From: Yoonia sp. G8-12
Lineage (GTDB): Bacteria > Pseudomonadota > Alphaproteobacteria > Rhodobacterales > Rhodobacteraceae
Assembly (NCBI RefSeq): GCF_038443675.1
Contig: NZ_CP151762.1
Location: forward strand, 992,001-1,056,000
DNA: 64,000 nt
Direction of reading: 5' to 3'
The notes beneath the pieces are model-generated. The model saw only the letters and a program-made list of their open reading frames with translations. It did not search any database and had not been told where the DNA came from. The position numbers and the translations under genes were made by a program. Below, piece by piece: positions 8,038 through 14,940 of this stretch. Position 1 is the stretch's first letter. The number at the start of each line of letters is the position of its first letter.

Positions 8038-8899
8038 GCCAGAGGTCGGGACCTCCCAAAATCTTGTCGTCGGTGGGCGTGACGGCGGCGCTATCTTTCA
8101 TCGGATAATCAAGCTGCGCCAGCAGATGGCGGATCACCTGTACACGCGCACGGCGTTTGTCGTCCGAGCGCACAATCGTCCAAGGCGCGTGATCGGTATG
8201 GGTCCGCTCAAGCGTTTCGCCAATCGCGGCAGTATAGGCATCCCATCTGCTGAGGCCTTCGACGTCAATCCAGCTGAGTTTCCACTGTTTCAACGGGTCT
8301 TTTTCGCGGTCCAGAAAGCGTTGCAATTGCGTCGCGCGCCCCACATTGAGCCAGATTTTGACCAGCTTGATGCCTTCGTTGACCAGCATATCCTCAAACT
8401 CGGGCGTTTGGGTAAACCAGCGGGCGCGCTGTTCGGGGGTGCAAAAGCCGAAAACATGTTCGACCACGCCGCGATTGTACCAGCTGCGGTCAAAGATCGT
8501 GATCTCCCCTTTGGCGGGCAAATGGGCGATGTAGCGTTGGAAATACCATTGTGCGGCTTCGACATCGGTGGGCTTTGAGAGTGCGACAAGTTTCGCACCG
8601 CGAGGATTAAGATTTTCGCGCAACCGTTTGATTGTGCCGCCTTTTCCTGCGGCATCACGCCCTTCGAAAACAATCGCTATGCGCTGGCCTGTTTCGCGTG
8701 CCCAGGCTTGCATCCGCACAAGCTCAATCTGAAGTGCGGCGAGCGCGTCTTCATATTCGCGGCGCTTCCAGCGTTTGTCATAGGGAAAGGCGGGATTGAT
8801 AATTTCGCCTTTGCCAGCGGTCTTGATCGCCGCGCGCACAGCTTCAGGAGCATCCTCAGCAAAATAACGACTGATCCCGCCGTCAAACGGTAAATCCAT
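8030..8899 (-). CDS. ppk2: Polyphosphate kinase 2, class I
   Basis: A 289-residue P-loop kinase moving phosphate between polyphosphate and nucleoside diphosphates. The Walker A motif FEGRDAAGKGGTI is near residues 77-89, Walker B is FDRSWYNRGVVEH, and QWKLSWIDVEGLSRWDAY near residues 200-217 is typical of the one-domain class I enzymes. It heads a minus-strand run with the TetR and PagL-like genes. A perfect palindrome lies 23 bases upstream of its start. Confidence 0.92.
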   Translation of the reverse strand: MDLPFDGGISRYFAEDAPEAVRAAIKTAGKGEIINPAFPYDKRWKRREYEDALAALQIELVRMQAWARETGQRIAIVFEGRDAAGKGGTIKRLRENLNPRGAKLVALSKPTDVEAAQWYFQRYIAHLPAKGEITIFDRSWYNRGVVEHVFGFCTPEQRARWFTQTPEFEDMLVNEGIKLVKIWLNVGRATQLQRFLDREKDPLKQWKLSWIDVEGLSRWDAYTAAIGETLERTHTDHAPWTIVRSDDKRRARVQVIRHLLAQLDYPMKDSAAVTPTDDKILGGPDLWHG

Positions 8900-8921
8900 G
8901 AAAACTCTCCCGATCTTCTCG

Positions 8922-8935
8922 CCCCATATATGGGG
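8922..8935. promoter_or_regulatory. 14-bp perfect palindrome upstream of ppk2
   Basis: CCCCATATATGGGG lies 23-36 bases before the ppk2 ATG. It is a symmetric candidate operator in the short gap between ppk2 and the end of the hydrolase gene; the TetR protein encoded two genes on is a possible, unproven, ligand. Confidence 0.4.
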
Positions 8936-8979
8936 GTTTGTGTCTGGAAGCGCAATTCAGCTTTGTGGATGGATCCTGA

Positions 8980-9981
8980 CTAAGGGCGCAGGCCGGCACG
9001 CATTGCTGCACGATCAATCGCATCCAGAACTGTCTGTGGTTCGACGTGGTGCGGCATATGCCCAACACCGGGCAGGCGGGTCGTATTGACTTGCGGGACG
9101 ATCTTTTCGATCTCTTCGGCGTGAATATGGATCGGCACGGTTTTGTCCGCTTCACCATGCACGATTTCAATCGGCAGGGTGAGTTCGGGGTACCGTTTGG
9201 ACAATTCCACCACATGCGGGCGCGATGTGTTCACCTGCCGCGTATTCGCCCGCATGCTGGGCGGGCGTAGCGTCAGGCCCGCGCCAATATAATCGGCATA
9301 GCCTTCAGGCGCGCTTTGCGGGGCGAACGTTGCCTCGATACTGCTGTCGACCACCGAAGGCGGCACAAAGGCAGAGATTGCAGGAATGGTGACGATACCG
9401 CCAAATGCGCTGCCATTGACGGAATAATACCTGTCCAGCTCACCCGGCCACGGCATGGTGACGCCAGCGATCGAGACAACCGCTTTGGCATTCACGGGGC
9501 TGTCTTGATCCAGACCCGCCACCGCCCAAGCGTATGATACGATTCCACCAAAGCTGTGACCCGCCACAATGGGATCTGTGATCCCGATCTTTTCGGCGGC
9601 TTCGCGCAACATCGCCGCCTGCGCCTGCGGGCTATCGCCCTCGGTGGCGGTCAGACCTGTGGCAATGCCGGGCACGCGGTCGGTATAGCCCATACCGGGG
9701 CGATCAAAGGCCGTGACGGTATAGCGATCCGTCAGACGGCCCATCAGATCAAAGGTCCATTCGCGCAGGTTGCCACCCGCCCCGTGCAACAGGATCAGAT
9801 GCGGGCCTGTGCCTTCTTGAACATAATGCACCTGTCCGCCCGTCACTTCGACAAACTGGCCCAGCGGCGGGTATTGCGCCGTGGCCTGTGCCGCGCGGTA
9901 CTGGGATATCACGGCGGTTGCGACCGCGGTGATGCCAAGAACGATGGTAAATGCTTTAACTGCCAATTTTTTCCAACTCAA
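8980..9981 (-). CDS. Alpha/beta hydrolase with N-terminal membrane anchor
   Basis: A 333-residue hydrolase. Residues 8-27 form a hydrophobic anchor or uncleaved signal. The core shows the oxyanion segment HGAGGNLREW, nucleophile elbow GHSFGG with Ser143, the acid in GEADKTVP and the histidine in GVGHMPHHVEP, i.e. a full catalytic triad. The substrate cannot be told. Its start overlaps the end of metA by 26 bases on the same strand, so it is probably co-translated with metA, though no methionine-pathway role is obvious. Confidence 0.85.
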   Translation of the reverse strand: MSWKKLAVKAFTIVLGITAVATAVISQYRAAQATAQYPPLGQFVEVTGGQVHYVQEGTGPHLILLHGAGGNLREWTFDLMGRLTDRYTVTAFDRPGMGYTDRVPGIATGLTATEGDSPQAQAAMLREAAEKIGITDPIVAGHSFGGIVSYAWAVAGLDQDSPVNAKAVVSIAGVTMPWPGELDRYYSVNGSAFGGIVTIPAISAFVPPSVVDSSIEATFAPQSAPEGYADYIGAGLTLRPPSMRANTRQVNTSRPHVVELSKRYPELTLPIEIVHGEADKTVPIHIHAEEIEKIVPQVNTTRLPGVGHMPHHVEPQTVLDAIDRAAMRAGLRP

Positions 9982-10873
9982 AATGGGTGGTCTGGTAAAT
10001 TTCGTTTATCCAGTTTCCATATAGGAGATGTGCGTGACTTCTCCACCTGTTCTGAGGCGTGTTGTCGGGATTGTCATCGGGATAATAGTTCATCGGTACG
10101 TTGATGGGCGTGCCATTGGCGATATCGCGGTCGTATTCCTGCTTGAGCGTGCCACTGTCATATTCAAAGTGATTGAAGATATAGAGCGCGCGATGGGCCT
10201 TATCCTCAACCAGCGCAGGGCCTGCGTCGTTACTGGTAATCAGCGTCGTCAGCCCGTCTGCCGCGTCGATTTCATCTTGCCGCATCTCGGTCCAGCGGCT
10301 GACAGGGATCACGCAATCATCCGAGAACCCGCGTAGGTAGGGCGAGGCAGGGTCGGTAATATGGTGCCGGAAACAGCCAAAGGCCTTGTGGTCCAGCAGG
10401 TGTTTCTTGACGCCGTGGAAATAGTTGATCATCGCCATCCCGCCCCAGCAGACGCCAAAGGTGGAATGTACGTTGGTTTGTGTCCACTCAAACACCTGCG
10501 TCAACTCATCCCAATAGGTGACATCATGGAATGGCAGATGCTCAATCGGGGCGCCGGTGATGATCAGCCCGTCGAATTTTTCGTCTTTGACCTCCGAGAA
10601 CGGGCGGTAGAATTCTTCCATATGCTCGGCGGCGGTGTTCTTGGTCTGGTGTTCGGACATCCGCACCAAGGACAGCTCGATCTGCAACGGCGTCGCCCCG
10701 ATCAGCCGCGCGAACTGGTTTTCGGTCTGGATCTTCTTGGGCATCAGGTTGAGCAGCGCAATCCGCAGGGGGCGGATATCCTGACGGGATGCGGTATCTT
10801 CATCAAGCACCATGACGCCTTCGTTCGACAGAACGTTATAGGCGGGCAGGGCAGAGGGCAGTTTAATGGGCAT
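9956..10873 (-). CDS. metA: Homoserine O-acyltransferase MetA, predicted acetyl-CoA type
   Basis: A 305-residue glutamine-amidotransferase-like acyltransferase that activates homoserine in methionine synthesis. The catalytic residues known for the family are present: Cys142 in GVCWGGMA, His235 and Glu237 in NHFEYD. Position 111 in GAPIEHLPF is glutamate; in this family Glu111 favours acetyl-CoA and Gly111 favours succinyl-CoA, so the product is predicted to be O-acetylhomoserine. It lies downstream of a P-loop gene with 36 bases between. I looked for a SAM riboswitch upstream and did not see one I could support. Confidence 0.95.
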   Translation of the reverse strand: MPIKLPSALPAYNVLSNEGVMVLDEDTASRQDIRPLRIALLNLMPKKIQTENQFARLIGATPLQIELSLVRMSEHQTKNTAAEHMEEFYRPFSEVKDEKFDGLIITGAPIEHLPFHDVTYWDELTQVFEWTQTNVHSTFGVCWGGMAMINYFHGVKKHLLDHKAFGCFRHHITDPASPYLRGFSDDCVIPVSRWTEMRQDEIDAADGLTTLITSNDAGPALVEDKAHRALYIFNHFEYDSGTLKQEYDRDIANGTPINVPMNYYPDDNPDNTPQNRWRSHAHLLYGNWINEIYQTTHFELEKIGS

Positions 10874-10909
10874 AGGTTTTGTCCTGATAAGAGGGCAGAG
10901 ATAGGCGGC

Positions 10910-11773
10910 TTAGCCGCGCATCTCAAGGGCGTCAGCGATCATGCTGACAAAGCCCTCCGTATCTTTGACATTCTCGACTGCATGTTGCGGCACCGTAATG
11001 CCCCATTTATCGGCCATCGCCTGATACCGTGGCTGGCGGTGCGCCAGCGCCTTGGCAAAGGCCCAGCGGATGAAATCATCAGGGTTGACGCGGTCGGGCG
11101 CCACGTTGAATTCGGCCAGATAGGCCTGCCATGTCGCCAGCAGGAACGCCGGATCATAGGACATCGGTTTGGGTTCTTGATCAAACCGGCGGATCAGTTC
11201 AGCGGTATGCGCCTCGGTCCCTTTGATCCAGACCATGAGGGTCTTTGAGGCAAGCTCGCTCAGCACTGGATCATTGGGATCATCGGCATCGACCCATTCA
11301 CAAATCGACCCGCCGGTGTCGCAGACAAAATGCGGATATTGATAAAGCGCCACAGAGCGGTCGATGAAATGGCCGGTATCCAGCAGGGCCGCAACCTCGG
11401 CGTCCTGAAACTCGTCCTGACGGCGGGTGTATTCGTCCCATTCAAGACCACCAAGCGCCGGATCGCCGGGTTTGCCCAGATAGGATGACATCGGTTTGAG
11501 ATCATCGAACGAAATATTCGAGCCGATATAGATCGAATTCGAGCGCAGCAGATCGCGCAGGAACGGCACCTTCATCGCCTCGCGCTTGGCGTTGTCGGCA
11601 ATCTTTTCGCCCATATAGCGCGTGCCGATCCGGTAATCGATCGAGTAGTGAAACCAATCCCCTGTCTCGCGCAGCATTTTCGACAGATAGGTTTTGCCCA
11701 AACCTGACATGGCAAAGAACAAAACACGTTTTTGCGGGGCGTTACGCCAGTCGGATGCGGATTTGTAAATCAT
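10910..11773 (-). CDS. P-loop NTPase-like protein of unknown function
   Basis: A 287-residue protein with a short nucleotide-binding motif near its N-terminus, FFAMSGLGKTYLSKML (residues 19-34), followed by LRETGDWFHYSIDYRIGTRYMG. The motif is of the small-kinase type (GxGKTxxS). The rest, including the SICEWVDADDPNDPVL and TLMVWIKGTEAHTAELIRRF segments, has no motif I can name. It is upstream of metA on the same strand, 36 bases apart, and is probably co-transcribed. The conserved pairing could mean a regulatory link, but I cannot state a function. Confidence 0.75.
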   Translation of the reverse strand: MIYKSASDWRNAPQKRVLFFAMSGLGKTYLSKMLRETGDWFHYSIDYRIGTRYMGEKIADNAKREAMKVPFLRDLLRSNSIYIGSNISFDDLKPMSSYLGKPGDPALGGLEWDEYTRRQDEFQDAEVAALLDTGHFIDRSVALYQYPHFVCDTGGSICEWVDADDPNDPVLSELASKTLMVWIKGTEAHTAELIRRFDQEPKPMSYDPAFLLATWQAYLAEFNVAPDRVNPDDFIRWAFAKALAHRQPRYQAMADKWGITVPQHAVENVKDTEGFVSMIADALEMRG

Positions 11774-11910
11774 GGGGCTTTGGGTAACGGCGTAGACTGA
11801 AATCTGCCAGAAGATTTTTGCATCAACGTCTTTTTATCCGCAGGTCCTGCAAAGGCTTGGCACAATGGCGCGGACGCGGCTGTGAAACACAGACCCGCCC
11901 GCGATTGCGT

Positions 11911-12369
11911 TTACGCAAGCACAGCAGGCCAGTTGGCATCAGCCGCTGCAATGTGCCCCGGGATATCCCGTTCCCAGCGGCTGCGCACACCTGTCGAGAA
12001 ATTCAGATAGAGCTTGTCATCCACAATCGACCACGCCTCTGGCACGGTGGACGCGGTATAGCCCTGACTGACGGCATAGGCGCAATAGCCGCCGTATTGT
12101 GGCGCATAGCGGGCGGGGTCGGCGGCAAAGGCATCGCGGTTGGCTTCAGACGCGAACAGCCACGTTGCGCCCATATACTCGGCGGTGATCGCAGGATCAC
12201 CGGCAACAGGTGCGCCGTCGGTGAAATAGGCCACCACGTCCGATCCATCGACCGCGATCCCGCCTTCGGCGTAAACCTGGGGTGTGGCGGCCATGGCCCG
12301 CGGTGCAAAGACCGCAACGGCGGGGGCTGCAAGGGCAACTGTCAAAAGGTGGCGGCGTGTAAGTGTCAT
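11911..12369 (-). CDS. Tat-exported YHS domain protein
   Basis: A 152-residue protein starting MTLTRRHLLTVALAAPAVAV, a twin-arginine signal with a likely AMA cleavage site near residue 28. The mature part has the YHS features DGSDVVAYFTDGAPVAGDP, the strand EYMGATWLFASEANRDAF and PARYAPQYGGYCAYAVSQG, a fold associated with metal (often copper) sites. Export in folded form fits a periplasmic metalloprotein. The open frame continues upstream to 12663 but that part is antisense to mnmA. Confidence 0.85.
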   Translation of the reverse strand: MTLTRRHLLTVALAAPAVAVFAPRAMAATPQVYAEGGIAVDGSDVVAYFTDGAPVAGDPAITAEYMGATWLFASEANRDAFAADPARYAPQYGGYCAYAVSQGYTASTVPEAWSIVDDKLYLNFSTGVRSRWERDIPGHIAAADANWPAVLA

Positions 12370-12466
12370 GTCAAAGCTCCTAGCGCGGGGTGTGGTCCTA
12401 GTTGGGGCCAACATGCGCACAAAAGCTAGAGGGCACACAGACATGTGACCCTTCGTTGCAAAACCC

Positions 12467-13606
12467 CTAGGCGCCGCGCCAGATCCAGCCACCGCCCAGC
12501 ACGCGCGTGCTGTCGGGATCATAGAACACGCAGGCCTGCCCCGGGGACACGCCTTGTTCGGCCACCAGCAATTCCACCTCGGCCTCGGTGTCCGAGATCG
12601 GGCGCAGCACAGCGTCCGTAGGTGGCCGTGTCGAGCGCACGCGCACCGCGATCGGGCGTTCACCCATATCCATCAGGTTCCCGCCGCCGATCCAGTTGAT
12701 CTCACGGATAGGCACACGGCGAGTGGCCAAGAGTTCCTTGGGGCCCACAACGACCTGTTTGGTGTTCACATCCAGTTTCACGACATAAAGCGGATCGGCC
12801 AGCCCGCCGATCCCCAAACCACGGCGTTGTCCGATGGTGTAATGGATCACGCCCTTATGGGTGCCCAGCACGCGGCCTTCGGTATCGACAATATCACCGG
12901 GGGCAGCGGCACCGGGACGCAGCTTTTCAATCACGGCGGCATAATCACCGTTGGGCACAAAGCAGATATCCTGACTGTCGGGCTTATCCGCCACGCTGAG
13001 CCCGTACTTTCCCGCCAAGGCCCGCGTCTCTTCCTTGGACGCATGATGGCCCAGCGGAAAGCGCAGATAATCCAGCTGGTCTTGCGTGGTCGAGAACAGG
13101 AAATAGCTTTGGTCCTTCGTCGCGTCAGCGGCAGAATGAAGCTCGGCCCCGTCAGCACCCATCTTGCGCTGGATATAGTGACCGGTGGCCATGCAATCGG
13201 CGTCAAGGTCTTTGGCGGTTTCCAACAGATCCTTGAATTTCACCCGCTCATTACAACGGATGCACGGCACAGGGGTCGCGCCGCCCAAATAACTGTCGGC
13301 GAACTCATCCATCACCGCTTCGCGGAAGGTGTTTTCGTAATCCAGCACATAATGGGGAAATCCCATTTCCTCGGCCACGCGGCGGGCATCATGTATATCG
13401 CGGCCCGCACAGCACGCGCCTTTCTTGGCCAAAGCCGCCCCATGATCATAAAGTTGGAGCGTCACCCCCACCACATCATAGCCTTCCTCGGCCAGTTTGG
13501 CGGCCACAACAGAGCTATCCACGCCGCCGGACATCGCAACGACAACACGTGTCTGCGCAGGCGGTTTCGCAAAACCGAGCGAATTGAGCGGCGAATCAAG
13601 TGACAT
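12467..13606 (-). CDS. mnmA: tRNA-specific 2-thiouridylase MnmA
   Basis: A 379-residue enzyme that thiolates U34 of tRNAs for Lys, Glu and Gln. The PP-loop VVVAMSGGVDSSVVAAKL lies near residues 20-37, the first catalytic cysteine is in TPVPCIRCNERVKF and the second in KPDSQDICFVPNGDY. The TIGQRRGLG and the C-terminal beta-barrel segment are also present. ATG 13606 (MSLDSPLNSLG) is chosen; the frame is open to 13891 but this would run into the divergent sciP gene. Confidence 0.95.
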   Translation of the reverse strand: MSLDSPLNSLGFAKPPAQTRVVVAMSGGVDSSVVAAKLAEEGYDVVGVTLQLYDHGAALAKKGACCAGRDIHDARRVAEEMGFPHYVLDYENTFREAVMDEFADSYLGGATPVPCIRCNERVKFKDLLETAKDLDADCMATGHYIQRKMGADGAELHSAADATKDQSYFLFSTTQDQLDYLRFPLGHHASKEETRALAGKYGLSVADKPDSQDICFVPNGDYAAVIEKLRPGAAAPGDIVDTEGRVLGTHKGVIHYTIGQRRGLGIGGLADPLYVVKLDVNTKQVVVGPKELLATRRVPIREINWIGGGNLMDMGERPIAVRVRSTRPPTDAVLRPISDTEAEVELLVAEQGVSPGQACVFYDPDSTRVLGGGWIWRGA

Positions 13607-13739
13607 ATCGGTGTCCCGGAAGCTTTTGGTTACGTATCGAAATATAGGAAAATGCGATGCACTCTCAAGGGGGCTTATACCACTCATTAAACCCTTCACC
13701 CGATATTTACCCTCGGAGTGGAAAACAAGGGGTGCAAAC

Positions 13740-14018
13740 ATGTACTTACGAAAACTCGAAGGACCAAGATCAGTGACTTTGCCTGACGGAACAATCATGA
13801 CGCGGGCCGACCTGCCCAGCCATAAAACAAGGCGCTGGGTGGCGTCGCGCAAGGCGGCTGTCGTGCGTGCGGTCAGTGCAGGTTTGATCACACGCGGCGA
13901 AGCGTTAGAAGATTATGCGCTGTCAGAGGAAGAGTTTTCGGAATGGCAAACAGCCGTGGAAGAACACGGCGAGGCGGCGCTGAAGGCTACGGCACTACAA
14001 CGCTATAGACAACTATAG
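13740..14018 (+). CDS. sciP: CtrA inhibitor SciP (DUF1153)
   Basis: A 92-residue protein starting MYLRKLEGPRSVTLPDG, with MTRADLPSHKTRRWVASRKAAVV and LSEEEFSEWQTAVEEHGE, the signature of the DUF1153/SciP family. In Caulobacter SciP binds CtrA and blocks its transcription activation after division; the TRRWVASRK region is the basic surface involved. Here the gene lies 91 bases upstream of ctrA in the same direction. The frame is open further upstream, but that part is antisense to mnmA. Confidence 0.93.
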   Translation: MYLRKLEGPRSVTLPDGTIMTRADLPSHKTRRWVASRKAAVVRAVSAGLITRGEALEDYALSEEEFSEWQTAVEEHGEAALKATALQRYRQL

Positions 14019-14045
14019 GTTGTATCGTGTTATGGTGCGATGGGG

Positions 14046-14062
14046 GTAACGGCTAATTAACC
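14046..14062 (+). promoter_or_regulatory. Candidate CtrA box in the ctrA promoter region
   Basis: GTAA at 14046-14049, seven bases, then TTAACC at 14057-14062 matches the CtrA recognition rule TTAA-N7-TTAAC with one mismatch. It is 48 bases upstream of the ctrA start, which would allow autoregulation as known in Caulobacter. A GAGTC (GANTC, CcrM methylation type) lies at 14114-14118 inside the first codons of ctrA. Confidence 0.5.
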
Positions 14063-14109
14063 TTTATTGGTTTAATTGAAGACTACCGAACTCAGAGCGG
14101 AGAACTGCA

Positions 14110-14823
14110 ATGCGAGTCTTGCTGGTTGAAGATGACCCCACGACATCCAAAAGCATCGAACTGATGCTGACCCATGCCAATCTTAACGTCTATGCAACGG
14201 ACATGGGGGAGGAAGGGATCGATCTGGCAAAGCTTTATGATTATGACCTGATCCTTCTCGACATTAATCTGCCCGATATGAACGGGCATGAAGTTTTGCG
14301 CCAGCTTCGGTTGAGCCGTATTGATACGCCTATATTGATCCTTTCAGGGGACGATGGGACAGAAAGCAAGCTAAAAGGCTTTGGTTTTGGGGCAGATGAT
14401 TACCTGACAAAACCCTTCCACCGCGAAGAACTCGTGGCGCGTATCCATGCTATTATCCGCAGGTCCAAAGGCCATGCGCAATCCATCATCAAGACGGGCG
14501 AAATTGCCGTGAACCTTGATGCCAAAACGGTAGAGGTAGAAGGCAGCACCGTGCATCTGACGGGCAAGGAATATCAGATGCTGGAACTTCTTAGTCTGCG
14601 CAAAGGCACAACCCTGACGAAAGAGATGTTTCTTAACCATCTTTATGGCGGGATGGATGAACCGGAACTTAAAATCATTGACGTGTTCATCTGCAAACTG
14701 CGCAAAAAGCTCAGCGAAGCCACGCATGGCGAGAACTATATCGAAACGGTCTGGGGGCGCGGTTACGTCCTGCGCGATCCCGATCCCGTAAGCGCACGTG
14801 AACCGATTGCCATTGGTGCGTGA
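14110..14823 (+). CDS. ctrA: Cell-cycle response regulator CtrA
   Basis: A 237-residue OmpR-type response regulator. The receiver domain has the acidic pocket E7-D8-D9 and the phospho-acceptor Asp51 in LILLDINLPDMNG, with Lys in DYLTKPF. The winged helix from about residue 125 includes LTGKEYQMLELLSLRKG, FLNHLYGGMDEPELKIIDVFICKLRKK split over the recognition helix, and ends GRGYVLRDP. CtrA controls motility, cell-cycle and gene-transfer functions in Rhodobacteraceae. sciP sits directly upstream. Confidence 0.97.
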   Translation: MRVLLVEDDPTTSKSIELMLTHANLNVYATDMGEEGIDLAKLYDYDLILLDINLPDMNGHEVLRQLRLSRIDTPILILSGDDGTESKLKGFGFGADDYLTKPFHREELVARIHAIIRRSKGHAQSIIKTGEIAVNLDAKTVEVEGSTVHLTGKEYQMLELLSLRKGTTLTKEMFLNHLYGGMDEPELKIIDVFICKLRKKLSEATHGENYIETVWGRGYVLRDPDPVSAREPIAIGA

Positions 14824-14940
14824 GGTGTGATGTGTTTGGCGGCGTCAGGCTAGACCATCCAGCACTGGACGCCGCCGCGCAGCCCGCCTAATTATGACGA
14901 CATATCCCAAGGGTGGGGCGTCATTGGGTGGGAGGCCGGC

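Noticed and set aside
11774..11910. Possible SAM-II riboswitch ahead of the metA unit
   Set aside because: Such elements are common before metA in alphaproteobacteria, but I could not find the pseudoknot pairing or conserved core in this gap or in the 36 bases just before metA.
14057..14075. TTAA pair in the ctrA upstream region read as a CtrA box
   Set aside because: These two TTAA are 11 bases apart; the site needs seven. The GTAA-N7-TTAACC placement at 14046 fits better and is the one reported.
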